Shown piece by piece: positions 1 through 8,931 of a stretch of 28,026 bases of DNA (within the stretch, counting starts at the first letter, position 1; the number at the start of each line of letters is the position of its first letter). The position numbers and the translations under genes were made by a program. The stretch lies in the IMG/VR virus record IMGVR_UViG_3300028557_000160, positions 1 to 28,026 of that record; one strand, 5' to 3'. This DNA comes from a virus. A model generated the notes under the pieces. That model was given only the letters and a program-made list of their open reading frames with translations, made no database searches and was not told where the DNA came from.

Positions 1-3000
1 CACCTGCTGCACAAGCTGTGATGGCTCTCCAAGGATATAGGCATCGGCCAATGCGGTCTGATCGGAGAGCCGCTTCTCCAACTCCGCGATCTTCGCCTCG
101 TCCCTGACGCCCCCATCCCGGAGCTTCTGGCCCCAGTCGGATTGGATCTGGTCTATCGTGTAGACCGGACGACCTTGGTGAGACGTCATAGACGTCATCA
201 TGTGGCCGACTATGTTGGGCTCGGGGAAGTGGCCGGAGCGGAAGTTGTCCCATTCTCCACTCTTGCCGAGCATGTTCTGCACGGCTTCAAAATCTGCCCA
301 TGTGTGCGGACCACCGCTGCCAACGCCTTCTTCGCGCATCTGCTTCATTCTGGCGCGAATGGCATCATCGCCAAATTCAGGCAGATGTATCACCGTCTCC
401 CTATAGGTTGGGTTGGACGGGTCGAGGGAGTAGGCGTTCCATTTGGTGGGCTCGAAAGCCGGCAGCGCATTCTTGCGTGCTTTCAACGCGTCAAACTGCC
501 GGTCGATCTCAAGGACGCGCGGGTCGGCGCGCTCCTCTGGCGAGTTGATCCCTAGCCCGCGCGCCCGGTATTCATCAGTGATGAGCCGGAGGGCTTGCCG
601 CAGAGCCTCCTCCTCTTGCCCGATCTGCGCGCGTTCTGGCGTGACACCATACGTGCGCTCCTGCATCTGCACCCTATTCTCCCCCGCCACCCGCGCGAGG
701 TCTGAGACTGGGACGGCTTTGCTCGGGTCGACGCGAATGTACTCGCGCCCGTTGGTTGTCGTAAACGATAGCCCGTCATGCCCGGCCGCTGACGCCGCCT
801 TGATGAGTTCGCCCATCGTGGTGGACATGGGCAGTCCCAACTGCTGCTTCGCCTCGACCCAATTCTTGGTGGTCAGCAGATTGTTGAACGTGACGCTCTC
901 AGACGTTACCGAGCCGTCTTCGCCGGCGTACATGCGCGCAACGCCCTCGTCGGGCGACATGAACAGCGCGCCGCCCTCGGTCCCCTTGGTCGACTTAGGG
1001 TCGCGCCCTTTCTGCACGCCACGGTAAAGCGTCACCGTCTCCGTTGCGCCCTTGGGCATCAAGAGATCAAGCAGCCCACGAGCTTCAAGTTCCGACGCCT
1101 TCACGCCGCGCTGCTGGAGCGTCTGTGCGGTGACCTTATCCTTCGGCCTGAACCCGCCGAGGACTTCGTCGAGCTTGGAATAGAACCCCAGCGCATCAAA
1201 CTGCCGGCGCATAGTCCGACCGGTCGCTTGGTCCTGCTCTAACGTGACCGAACTAGCTTGGTCGTCGACAAGGGAGGAGAGGATTTCGGAGGGCCGCAGC
1301 GCCGCGAACGTCGTCGCTTCCTGATCGCCGAGTCCTTCCTCCTCAAGCAACGTCGCCAAACGATCGTTCAAATCTTGCTCGACATACGAATCGGAGGCGC
1401 GCAGTCCTGGCGCCCCGGCTGCATCGGGGTGGAAGAAGTCGAGCGCGCTGCGCACCCGAGAGGAGTCCCAGAAGAAAGCGGAGTCCTTGCCGATCCCCTG
1501 CGCGGTGTCCCTGTAGATCACCCCGTCGTAGCCCAGACGGTCCAGTTCCGCTGACAGATCCCGCGAGAACCGGTGGTTCACCGTTCCGGGTTGGCTGGTG
1601 ACGTACTGGCCGTTCTTGAGGATCCACCCCGCCACGAAGCGCTTCAGGGCCTCCGGGCCGTCGAAGTCCGGATGCTTCATGCCCGCGATCCACGCCATCG
1701 GCTGATGCCAATGGCCGTAGTTCAGGCTGGTGACGTGCGGCATCCGCAGCATCTTCTCCGCGCGAACGCGCAGAGGCGTGACGGAGGGGTTCGGGGACTC
1801 CGACAGCTTGCCGGCGCCCAGCCATTGGTAGAGACGGTCCAGCAGGGCCGTGGGGTGCAGGACGCGGGCATTGGCGCCATGCGGCTGGCCGAGAGACACA
1901 TGGAACCCGAACGCGCCGGTCGAGCGGTAGGGGTCGATCGTCTCGAGCGTTCCAAGGCGGGCGCCGTGGAAGGCTTCGACCGTGAACGCCTGCGCACGCG
2001 CGCGCGAGTCTACGGCATCACGTTTCAGTTCATCGGCGAGGAAGGCTTCGAACGCGGCAGCCCGGGCTGCGGGGTCTGCGAGGACTTGGCTGATTGCAGC
2101 GCGCTCTGCGCCTCCTTCAACAGTCCCTTGCGGTCCGGATGTCCCTTCGGCAGCTTCTCCGCCTTGGCGATCAGCCCCGACGCCAGCGCCAATATCGCGC
2201 CCTTCTGCTCTGCCATTCTCAATCTCCCTCAACAGCGCCGCTTTGAGTTGAGCCCGGCGCGTGGTCTCTTTGTAGAGCTTTTCCTTCAGACCCACAAACG
2301 GCGTACCGTCGTCGCCCTGTTGGGGCCCCTGCATCGCGGCGCCCATGCCGGAGACGAGCGACGACAGCACTTCGCCCTCGTCGGGCTTCGCCTGCACTGG
2401 TGCTTCTTTCTGGGGCTTCAGTTCCTTGGTCAACTGCTCGAGACGGGCTTTCACCTCGGCCAATCGCAGCGCACGCAAGAACGGGGTGGGGGTCGACTGC
2501 TTTTCAAGTCGGACCAGATCCTCCCGCTTGTTCGCGAGCGTCTGCTCCGTGTGCTTCACCAGTCCCGGCACGCCGACCACGATGTTGGTGATCTGACTCA
2601 CGAGGCCGATGGGATCGGACTCGGCCGCGATCAGGCGGTCGTAGCCCGGCTGAATGTAGGTCGCCTCGCCACGAAGTTCGAACTGGAACGCCGCGCCGTT
2701 GTCGACCTTGCGGGCGCGCGCAATCACCGGGAACCCCGAGATCGAACCGACCTCGATGTCGAGCGGCGCGCTCGTCCAATGCCGGCCCATGGCGCGCAGG
2801 ATCTCGGCGCGGATCGCCTCGCCGGCTTCTTTCCGATCTGTGACGTCGCCCTGCTTGGTGGTCGTGTCGAGGCGCATGGCGAACTTGTCGCCCCGGACGT
2901 CTTGAACCTTCGGAGCATCCGCTTGGTAGGCGGTCATCACCTTTTCCAGGCGCGCAATGTCGCCCTTCGTGTTGGCGGCTTCGCGCTGCGCGGCGAGGTA

Positions 3001-6000
3001 GGAGCGCTCATGGCCGCGCTTCGCGGCGTCGAGGGTGCGCTCCTCCTTTTGCAACTGGGCCAATTCCAGAATACGCGGGTCGCCGGTTGCCGCCGCGCGC
3101 AGTTCCGCAGCTTCCGGCAAGGGGCTGTCGATATCCTCCATCGTCCGGACGCCTCGAGCACCGGCCCGGAACTTCGCGTCGTTCTCGGCTTTTCCCTCCA
3201 GCAGGTTCCACGTCAGCACGTCGGCCGAGGTCGCCGTGATGTAGCGGTAGATCTCGACCTCTTTGTTCTCGTTGCCCTGCCGGATGATGCGGCCGTCGCG
3301 CTGCACCAAGTCGGCCGGGTTGTACGGGGCATCAAGGTGATGCGCGGCAATGAGGTAGCGCTGGCCGTTGGTGCCCACACCCATCTTGGCGGAGGAGCCC
3401 AACAGAATGCGAACCTTGCCCTCGCGGACAGCCTTGAACAGCTTCGCCTTCTGCAGATCGTCCTTGGCGTCGTAGATGGTGGCGATCTCGTTGCGGGGGA
3501 TACCAGACGCCACGAGCCGATCGATGATGTCCGGATAGAGATCGGACCGGCCGCGCGTCAGCTCCTCGATCTCGGCCGCGGCGTCCTCGTCGGAGTCGGT
3601 CTCCTCCTGGCCGGCCAGCTTGCCCCGGATCTTCTCAATCTGGTTTTCGTCGTCGACGTCCTCGTCCTGCTCGACCTTCGGCTTTTTCTTTCGGGTGTTC
3701 GGGACGCCCATGTCGAGCCAGATGATCTGCGCCAGCGCCGGCTTCTTGCCCTCGCGGTAAATCCGGGCGACGTTCTCCAGCATCTTGCCGATCTTGCCGT
3801 TCGGATTGAACGGCGCATCGGGATCGAGCAACCGCGCGTCGGTCGCCAACTGGCGCATGCGCGTATACAGCGATAGGTGGTTCGGCTCGCCTTTCTTGAC
3901 GGGGCCCTTGAGCTTGGCGATTTGCTCGATGAGCGCCTTGTTCCTTGCAGCCTCCTCGGCTGTGAAGGTGGCGTCGACCTTTTTGACCCCGCCGCCCTTC
4001 ACGTTCGGGCGGACGATGCCGACGTCCTCGGCCGACCTGGTGTCCGCGATCCGAGAATAGATCGCCTGGAGTTCCGGCACGTTGACGAACGTCGCCGACG
4101 TGACGTCCTCGAGCTTGCCGTTGGGCTTGGTTTCCAGCCGGACGCGGACGTTGCCGAACGTCGCGAACCACGAGTCGAACCGCTCGATCCCGTACTCACG
4201 GAGCGTGTCGAGTTGCAGGTAGCGTTGGATCGTATAGACCTCGGCCATCGACCGGGACATCGGCGTGCCCGTCGCGAACACGGCCGACCGCCCGGGACGC
4301 GACTTCTCGAGATGCCGGATCTTCAGGAACAGATCGGTGGCGCGCTGCGATCCCTTGACGCCCAGGCCTTTGAGGTTGTGGCGCGAGGTGTAGTCGAGGT
4401 TCTTGAAGGTGTGCGACTCGTCGGTGATAAGGAGGTCGACACCAAGTTCCTCGAACGTGACGCCCGTGTCCTTTCGCTCCTGGGCCAGCAGTTTGGCCAG
4501 CTTCTTCTCGATCTGCTTTTTCTTCCGCTCGATATTCTTGACGGTCGGGTCGCGCGACGGCTTGCTCTTCACTCCCTCCTTACCGATGTCGTCGAAGTCG
4601 GATTCGTTCGCCACTTCCTTGGCTTGGCGCTTCGCGTCCAGCCACGCCTCGAGGATCTCGGCCTTTTCCTCGTTGATGAAATCGATGTACGCCTGCTGCT
4701 GCATCGGCAGGCGGCCGAACGCGGAATGCGTGATGATGATCGCATCCCACTTGTCGGCGGCGATCCGGGCGGCGAACGCCTTCCGGTTCTTCGCCTCCAT
4801 GTACTTCTCTTCGGCGACGAGGATCTTGGCGTTCGGGTAGGCTTGCAGGAACTCGCGGCTGAACTGCTCCAGCATGTGGTTCGGGATCTGGATCAGTGGA
4901 CGCTGGGCCATGCCGAGGCGCTTCGCCTCCATGGCAATGGCCACCATCGTGAAGGTCTTACCCAGGCCGACTGCGTGGTCCAGCAGGGTGTTCCCGAGGG
5001 TCAGGAACCGCCACACAGCGTTCTTCTGGTGCGGCCGGAGGGCAAACGGCACGATCTGCCCCTGTGCGTTGGTGATCGACGTCGCCATGCCGGGGAAGGT
5101 CAGATGCGACCCGTCGACGTCGGTCTTCACGAGGCGGTTGAACTTGTTGTTGTAGAGCGCTTCGAGACGTTCGGCCCGCGCGTTGTCCTCGTACACCCAG
5201 CCTGGGATGCCGGACGTCTGATCGCCGGAGAATGTCTCTGCGATCAGCTTGGCCTTGATGGCCGCCTGCTCGGTCGCCTGAGTGTTCAGGACTTGCCCGC
5301 CGTCTTCGTCTTTGTCGAAGACGCGAACCGGCTTGTTGTTCAGGGCCGCCATGACGAGTTCGACGGCGGACACGCGATCGGTTCCGAACGCCGCCTGGGC
5401 GGCCGGGGTCGAATAGGGCGTCGTGCGGGTCGCCCAGATCCACATCGAGGAGATCGGCTCGAACTTCACTTCGGCATCGCGCAGTCCGATGACCTTGGCC
5501 AGAAACTCGTTGTAGACGTCATTCGGAACCCACGACGTCCCGAACGGCGCGGCGATGTCGACACGCGACAAGGGGGCGGGTTGCGCGGCTTCCAGAGCCG
5601 CCACGTTGCGCTGATAGGCGGGTTCGGCCTTGGCGGCTTCGCGCGCCTGCTCGAGCTTCGTGACGACGTCGCCGGACAGGTAGAGTTCCGCCAGTTCCCA
5701 TTTTTCGCCGTTGGGGTTGCGGTAGATCCGGTCGCCGATCTCAGCGGCGGCAGCGTCTTCCGACACCTTGAGCATGCCCGCGATGCGGGCCATATCGACG
5801 CCGCCGGTTTCGTTGAGCGAGACCGCCAGCGCGTCCGCCGACCCGCGCACGTCGGGACGCGTGGACGGGGCCAGAATATCGGCCGTGAAGATCGCGCGCT
5901 TGGTGGCGACCCCGGTCTCGGAATCGAAGTTCTCAATCGCGGCGACCTTGTAGGAATCCGGATCGTCGGAGAAATCTTTGAGGTTCGGCCGGCTGACCGT

Positions 6001-8931
6001 GGTGGTCGGCGTCTCTTCGCCCGTCGCCTTGTTCTTGGTGACCCGGACGGTGACGGTTTCCTTGTTGATCGGGCCGAACTCTTTGACGAAGGCGTCGTAG
6101 GCTTTGTTCAGTTTCTTGCGCAGCGCCGCGCCGTCGGCCGCCTTGCCTTGCGCCTGACCACCGAGCAACTGGTTCACCACGTCGCGGACGTCGACCAGCA
6201 GGCAGAGGCGCTTCAGCGCCTTGCCGGCGAACTTCTGCGGCACGGCTTCGCCAGTCACGTTCTGGAAAAGCTTCCCGTCCTTGAAATAAAACGATCCTTC
6301 CTTGATGCCGGCCTGGGCGAGGTCGGTCGTCTTGGTGATGTCCTCGAGGGTTTCGCCGCGGCGCACGAAGACGTCGGCCGGCATCTTTTTCGCCGCCTCG
6401 GCAATGCGCTGCCCAAGGTTCTCGGACGTACCGGCGAGCACGGGCGACGCGTCCCGGTACATCGTGCCGGTCAACCGCATTTCGCCCAGCATCATGTCGG
6501 GGCGGGCGGCGAAGTAGGCGTTGATGGACGTCGGGCCATCGGGAGTCTGGACCTCCTGAGTCTTCAGGAACTCCGCCGTCTCCGGGCGACGCTCCTCCCC
6601 CTGAAGCCGCTTGCGCAGGAAGATGATATCCGTGGTGACGTCCGTCCCAGCATTGCCGGCGAAAGCGCCGGACCGACCGCCGGGGAGGCGAATGGCACCG
6701 ACCAGGTCAGCCCTATCGGCGATCAGCCGGCGCGCGCTGTCGTTCGTCTTGTCCATGGTCCCCGAGGACGTGATGAACGCGACGAGCCCGCCCGGGCGCA
6801 CCTTGTCCAAGCCCTTCGCGAAAAAGTAGTCATGGATCAGGAGCTTAGAATACTTCCGGTCCGTCAGCGTGTAGTTGCCGAACGGCACGTTGGAGATGGC
6901 CAGATCGAAGAAATTGTCGGGGAACTGGACTTTTTCGAACCCGTCGATCCGAACGTCGGAGCCCTCATAGAGGTACTTGGCAATCGCGCCCGTGAGCTTG
7001 TCGAGTTCGACCGCTGTCCAGTCCGTGACGGTGGCGAGTTTCGCGGGGGTCAGCCCTATGAAGTGTCCCACGCCGGCCGACGGCTCGAGCGCCCGCCCCC
7101 CGGTGAAGCCCAGGTGCTGCATGCCCTGCCACATGCCATCGATCACCTCTTTCGAGGTGTAGTGGGCATTGAGCGTCGATGCCTTCGCGGCGTTGTATTC
7201 GTCGGCCGTGAGAAGATCGGTGATCTCCTGGCGTTCCTTCGCCCACTTCTTCGCGTTGTCGGAATACCTGTTGTCATCGAACACGGCTTGCGCGAACGCG
7301 CCCCAGCCGACGTACTTGACGAGAATAGCTTTTTCTTCGGCGGTGGGCTTGCGCTCGGGCTGCTCTTGCAGTTCCTTCAAGAGACGGATGGCCGCAATGT
7401 TGGCGCGGACCTTCTCTTTGGCGCCGCCTTCACCGATCGCGTCGAGTTCGGTGATCCGGTAGTTCTGCCGCCGGCGGGCCTGACGTTCCTTGTCTGCCTG
7501 CTCCTTTGCCGCCTTCAGGTCCGCATCGGTGGCACGGTCAGAACTTCCGCTTGCACGATCTCGGCCACCACTAGCGGGATCTGCTTCAGCTTCTCCGCCG
7601 TCTCCTCGAAGCTTCCGTCTGCCCCGACCGCTTGCCGGTGCATCTGCGTCCGCAGGTCGCTCTCCATCTCGAGCGCTTCCAGCGCCGTCGCCTCCAGATG
7701 GTTGGCCAGCGTCCCCGCCTTCTCCATCTTTTTGTAGACCTTCGGGAAGGACTCCATCAGGAATCGCTCCCTGAACTTCACGTACCCGGTTACGGCGCGC
7801 TGCTCTTCTGCGGTCAGTTGCATTGTCTTCCAAGTCCCTCGTGATGACGGCCGCGTTGTTGCCGATCGCGGCGGCCTCGGTCTCCAATTGACCGCGTTTC
7901 ACGAACTCGGCCTCGATGGCCTCGATCTGCTTGGCTTTGGTCCTCGCAGATTTGGCCTGACCGTAGATCCACGATACCGCGTCCAGATCGGCCTTGGTCA
8001 GCTTCGGCAGGATCTTTTTGAGATCATAGAACAGCTTGCCGTCGGTGCCAATCTTCTCCAAGGCTACGGCGTGCTTGCGGGCAACGTCGGAGACGGGCTG
8101 TCCGTAGGTGGCGGCGAGGCTGTTGACGAGGGACTCGGGGACCCCGACCGGGGAGACCTGCTCTCGCGCAGCGGGTTCGCGGGGAGACTCTGTTGTGGAG
8201 GGGGTGGACTCCGCTGGCGACGGGACAGAAGTCTCCGGCGTTGGCTCGGCCTCTGCCTCCTCCATAGCGGGAGGCTGCTCAGCGGGCGCCCTGGGCGGCT
8301 CTGGCGCTGCTGACGAATCTCCAAGTGCGCGCCGCAATTCCCACGGTGAGGGGTTATGGGCGCCCAACTCAAAGTAGCTCATCACGTGAAAGTGCTTCCC
8401 TTCCTCCCCATTCTGGACAATTTGAAAAGCAAGCTCACCGCTATCATCTCGATAGAGGACGATGGTTTTCTTCCCATCGCGCTCGGTAACACGAACGGTG
8501 TATGTATCCTCCATGCCCGGATCATGCACCTTATCGCCCGTCCGCAGACCATCGGCGGCGGCGGCCCAGCCGTCGCGTTTAGTTTGCTCGGCGGGCGATA
8601 GGTTCTGCGGCGTAAAGACGCCGACTGTGAACGGATTGGGAGACTTTGCTGTCACCGCTTGTTTGGCCGGTTCCGGGCGGGGCTTAGCGGCCTCCAGGGC
8701 GTCATCGATGATGCGCAGTGTCCCCTCGCCCAGTGCCGCCTCGATCTGATCCAGAATATCCGCGCGCGCCGTGATCAGGTCTTGCAGGACCGGAACGAGG
8801 GCAGTCCGGACAGCCTCATCCTCCGACTGTCCATCGGCCAGCGCCTGCTGGTAGGCCGCCGTGATCGCAGCATGATCTTCCTGTGCCAGGAAGCGTTTGG
8901 TCTGCGAGAGGCATTTAGCCAACGATGCCAT
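1..8931 (-). CDS. Giant phage polyvalent protein, DarB-like methylase-helicase with ART-like domains (3' end outside window)
   Basis: One open frame of 2977 codons runs off the left edge. The start is ATG 8931, with AGGA about 10 nt upstream and a 17-nt overlap with the preceding gene. Residues 1-370 are a helical, partly Pro/Glu-rich region of unknown role. Residues about 560-800 are an N6-adenine methyltransferase: SAM motif EPSAGVG (616-622) and catalytic NVPFG (681-685). Residues about 1290-1900 are an SF2 SNF2/strawberry-notch-like helicase: GLGKT (1322-1326), DESH (1504-1507), FATGTP, GSSAKMGVGTN and RDGRIIRQGN (1878-1887). A coiled-coil extension follows to about 2237. ART-like domain 1 covers about 2318-2510 (FHG, GAFGFH, GYDG), ART-like domain 2 about 2632-2735 (LYRG, ALFMSPDEGVARMYAG), and a phage domain with IQSDW ends at 2929-2933. 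Related DarB/polyvalent proteins are packaged and injected to protect phage DNA and modify the host. That role here is inferred from homology by eye and from position in the virion module. Confidence 0.9.
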   Translation of the reverse strand, partial: MASLAKCLSQTKRFLAQEDHAAITAAYQQALADGQSEDEAVRTALVPVLQDLITARADILDQIEAALGEGTLRIIDDALEAAKPRPEPAKQAVTAKSPNPFTVGVFTPQNLSPAEQTKRDGWAAAADGLRTGDKVHDPGMEDTYTVRVTERDGKKTIVLYRDDSGELAFQIVQNGEEGKHFHVMSYFELGAHNPSPWELRRALGDSSAAPEPPRAPAEQPPAMEEAEAEPTPETSVPSPAESTPSTTESPREPAAREQVSPVGVPESLVNSLAATYGQPVSDVARKHAVALEKIGTDGKLFYDLKKILPKLTKADLDAVSWIYGQAKSARTKAKQIEAIEAEFVKRGQLETEAAAIGNNAAVITRDLEDNATDRRRAARRNRVREVQGAIPDGVLPEGLQKDGEGGDAGQPSGGDGAGSARDGERPADADAPASGRGRRKLRGDGGEAEADPASGGRDRASGSSDRATDADLKAAKEQADKERQARRRQNYRITELDAIGEGGAKEKVRANIAAIRLLKELQEQPERKPTAEEKAILVKYVGWGAFAQAVFDDNRYSDNAKKWAKERQEITDLLTADEYNAAKASTLNAHYTSKEVIDGMWQGMQHLGFTGGRALEPSAGVGHFIGLTPAKLATVTDWTAVELDKLTGAIAKYLYEGSDVRIDGFEKVQFPDNFFDLAISNVPFGNYTLTDRKYSKLLIHDYFFAKGLDKVRPGGLVAFITSSGTMDKTNDSARRLIADRADLVGAIRLPGGRSGAFAGNAGTDVTTDIIFLRKRLQGEERRPETAEFLKTQEVQTPDGPTSINAYFAARPDMMLGEMRLTGTMYRDASPVLAGTSENLGQRIAEAAKKMPADVFVRRGETLEDITKTTDLAQAGIKEGSFYFKDGKLFQNVTGEAVPQKFAGKALKRLCLLVDVRDVVNQLLGGQAQGKAADGAALRKKLNKAYDAFVKEFGPINKETVTVRVTKNKATGEETPTTTVSRPNLKDFSDDPDSYKVAAIENFDSETGVATKRAIFTADILAPSTRPDVRGSADALAVSLNETGGVDMARIAGMLKVSEDAAAAEIGDRIYRNPNGEKWELAELYLSGDVVTKLEQAREAAKAEPAYQRNVAALEAAQPAPLSRVDIAAPFGTSWVPNDVYNEFLAKVIGLRDAEVKFEPISSMWIWATRTTPYSTPAAQAAFGTDRVSAVELVMAALNNKPVRVFDKDEDGGQVLNTQATEQAAIKAKLIAETFSGDQTSGIPGWVYEDNARAERLEALYNNKFNRLVKTDVDGSHLTFPGMATSITNAQGQIVPFALRPHQKNAVWRFLTLGNTLLDHAVGLGKTFTMVAIAMEAKRLGMAQRPLIQIPNHMLEQFSREFLQAYPNAKILVAEEKYMEAKNRKAFAARIAADKWDAIIITHSAFGRLPMQQQAYIDFINEEKAEILEAWLDAKRQAKEVANESDFDDIGKEGVKSKPSRDPTVKNIERKKKQIEKKLAKLLAQERKDTGVTFEELGVDLLITDESHTFKNLDYTSRHNLKGLGVKGSQRATDLFLKIRHLEKSRPGRSAVFATGTPMSRSMAEVYTIQRYLQLDTLREYGIERFDSWFATFGNVRVRLETKPNGKLEDVTSATFVNVPELQAIYSRIADTRSAEDVGIVRPNVKGGGVKKVDATFTAEEAARNKALIEQIAKLKGPVKKGEPNHLSLYTRMRQLATDARLLDPDAPFNPNGKIGKMLENVARIYREGKKPALAQIIWLDMGVPNTRKKKPKVEQDEDVDDENQIEKIRGKLAGQEETDSDEDAAAEIEELTRGRSDLYPDIIDRLVASGIPRNEIATIYDAKDDLQKAKLFKAVREGKVRILLGSSAKMGVGTNGQRYLIAAHHLDAPYNPADLVQRDGRIIRQGNENKEVEIYRYITATSADVLTWNLLEGKAENDAKFRAGARGVRTMEDIDSPLPEAAELRAAATGDPRILELAQLQKEERTLDAAKRGHERSYLAAQREAANTKGDIARLEKVMTAYQADAPKVQDVRGDKFAMRLDTTTKQGDVTDRKEAGEAIRAEILRAMGRHWTSAPLDIEVGSISGFPVIARARKVDNGAAFQFELRGEATYIQPGYDRLIAAESDPIGLVSQITNIVVGVPGLVKHTEQTLANKREDLVRLEKQSTPTPFLRALRLAEVKARLEQLTKELKPQKEAPVQAKPDEGEVLSSLVSGMGAAMQGPQQGDDGTPFVGLKEKLYKETTRRAQLKAALLREIENGRAEGRDIGAGVGADRQGGEAAEGTSGPQGTVEGGAERAAISQVLADPAARAAAFEAFLADELKRDAVDSRARAQAFTVEAFHGARLGTLETIDPYRSTGAFGFHVSLGQPHGANARVLHPTALLDRLYQWLGAGKLSESPNPSVTPLRVRAEKMLRMPHVTSLNYGHWHQPMAWIAGMKHPDFDGPEALKRFVAGWILKNGQYVTSQPGTVNHRFSRDLSAELDRLGYDGVIYRDTAQGIGKDSAFFWDSSRVRSALDFFHPDAAGAPGLRASDSYVEQDLNDRLATLLEEEGLGDQEATTFAALRPSEILSSLVDDQASSVTLEQDQATGRTMRRQFDALGFYSKLDEVLGGFRPKDKVTAQTLQQRGVKASELEARGLLDLLMPKGATETVTLYRGVQKGRDPKSTKGTEGGALFMSPDEGVARMYAGEDGSVTSESVTFNNLLTTKNWVEAKQQLGLPMSTTMGELIKAASAAGHDGLSFTTTNGREYIRVDPSKAVPVSDLARVAGENRVQMQERTYGVTPERAQIGQEEEALRQALRLITDEYRARGLGINSPEERADPRVLEIDRQFDALKARKNALPAFEPTKWNAYSLDPSNPTYRETVIHLPEFGDDAIRARMKQMREEGVGSGGPHTWADFEAVQNMLGKSGEWDNFRSGHFPEPNIVGHMMTSMTSHQGRPVYTIDQIQSDWGQKLRDGGVRDEAKIAELEKRLSDQTALADAYILGEPSQLVQQV
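2025..2216 (-). CDS. Nested 63-residue protein, +1 frame inside the polyvalent gene
   Basis: ATG 2216 is preceded by GAGGGAG with a 7-nt spacer, a strong ribosome binding site, and the frame stops at TGA 2025. About 54 of 63 codons end in G or C, as in real genes of this window. In the same stretch the host frame gives a Gly/Ala/Glu-rich low-complexity peptide with more A/T third positions, and it becomes convincingly protein-like again only over the last 60-80 bases. The product starts MAEQKGAILALASGLIAKAE, is probably helical, and has a basic, Pro/Ser-rich tail. No family was recognised. It sits in the linker between the helicase extension and the first ART-like domain. The alternative is a pair of compensating frameshifts in one polyprotein, but the good ribosome binding site argues for separate translation. 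Confidence 0.6.
   Translation of the reverse strand: MAEQKGAILALASGLIAKAEKLPKGHPDRKGLLKEAQSALQSAKSSQTPQPGLPRSKPSSPMN
7515..7823 (-). CDS. Nested 102-residue protein, +1 frame inside the polyvalent gene
   Basis: ATG 7823 to TGA 7515, wholly inside the giant gene but one frame over. About 86 of 102 codons end in G or C. The host frame across the same bases gives a Gly/Asp/Arg/Ala-rich peptide with only about 40% GC at third positions. The nested product starts MQLTAEEQRAVTGYVKFRER and has a regular pattern of hydrophobic, Glu and Lys residues typical of a small helical protein. It resembles small phage proteins of the TAEEQ...FPK...M...GTL type, but I assign no function. The upstream signal is modest: GGAAG close to the ATG and GAGGG about 12 nt away. 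The host frame has no usable ATG, GTG or TTG between this stop and the methylase domain, so the methylase must be translated through the linker or by frameshifting. Confidence 0.6.
   Translation of the reverse strand: MQLTAEEQRAVTGYVKFRERFLMESFPKVYKKMEKAGTLANHLEATALEALEMESDLRTQMHRQAVGADGSFEETAEKLKQIPLVVAEIVQAEVLTVPPMRT

Noticed and set aside
1573-7737. Two very long plus-strand open frames (767 and 1286 codons)
   Set aside because: They are exactly antisense to the polyvalent gene in the codon-aligned frame. In GC-rich DNA the minus-strand gene rarely uses TTA, CTA or TCA, so antisense stops are scarce. Their products are Arg/Gly/Leu-rich without domains, while the minus frame has clear methylase and helicase motifs.
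8064-8372. A 102-codon minus-strand frame overlapping the N-terminal part of the polyvalent gene
   Set aside because: It is Pro/Ser/Arg-rich nonsense produced by the off-frame reading of a Pro/Glu linker. Unlike the two nested genes, its composition is not protein-like, and the host frame here has normal third-position bias.
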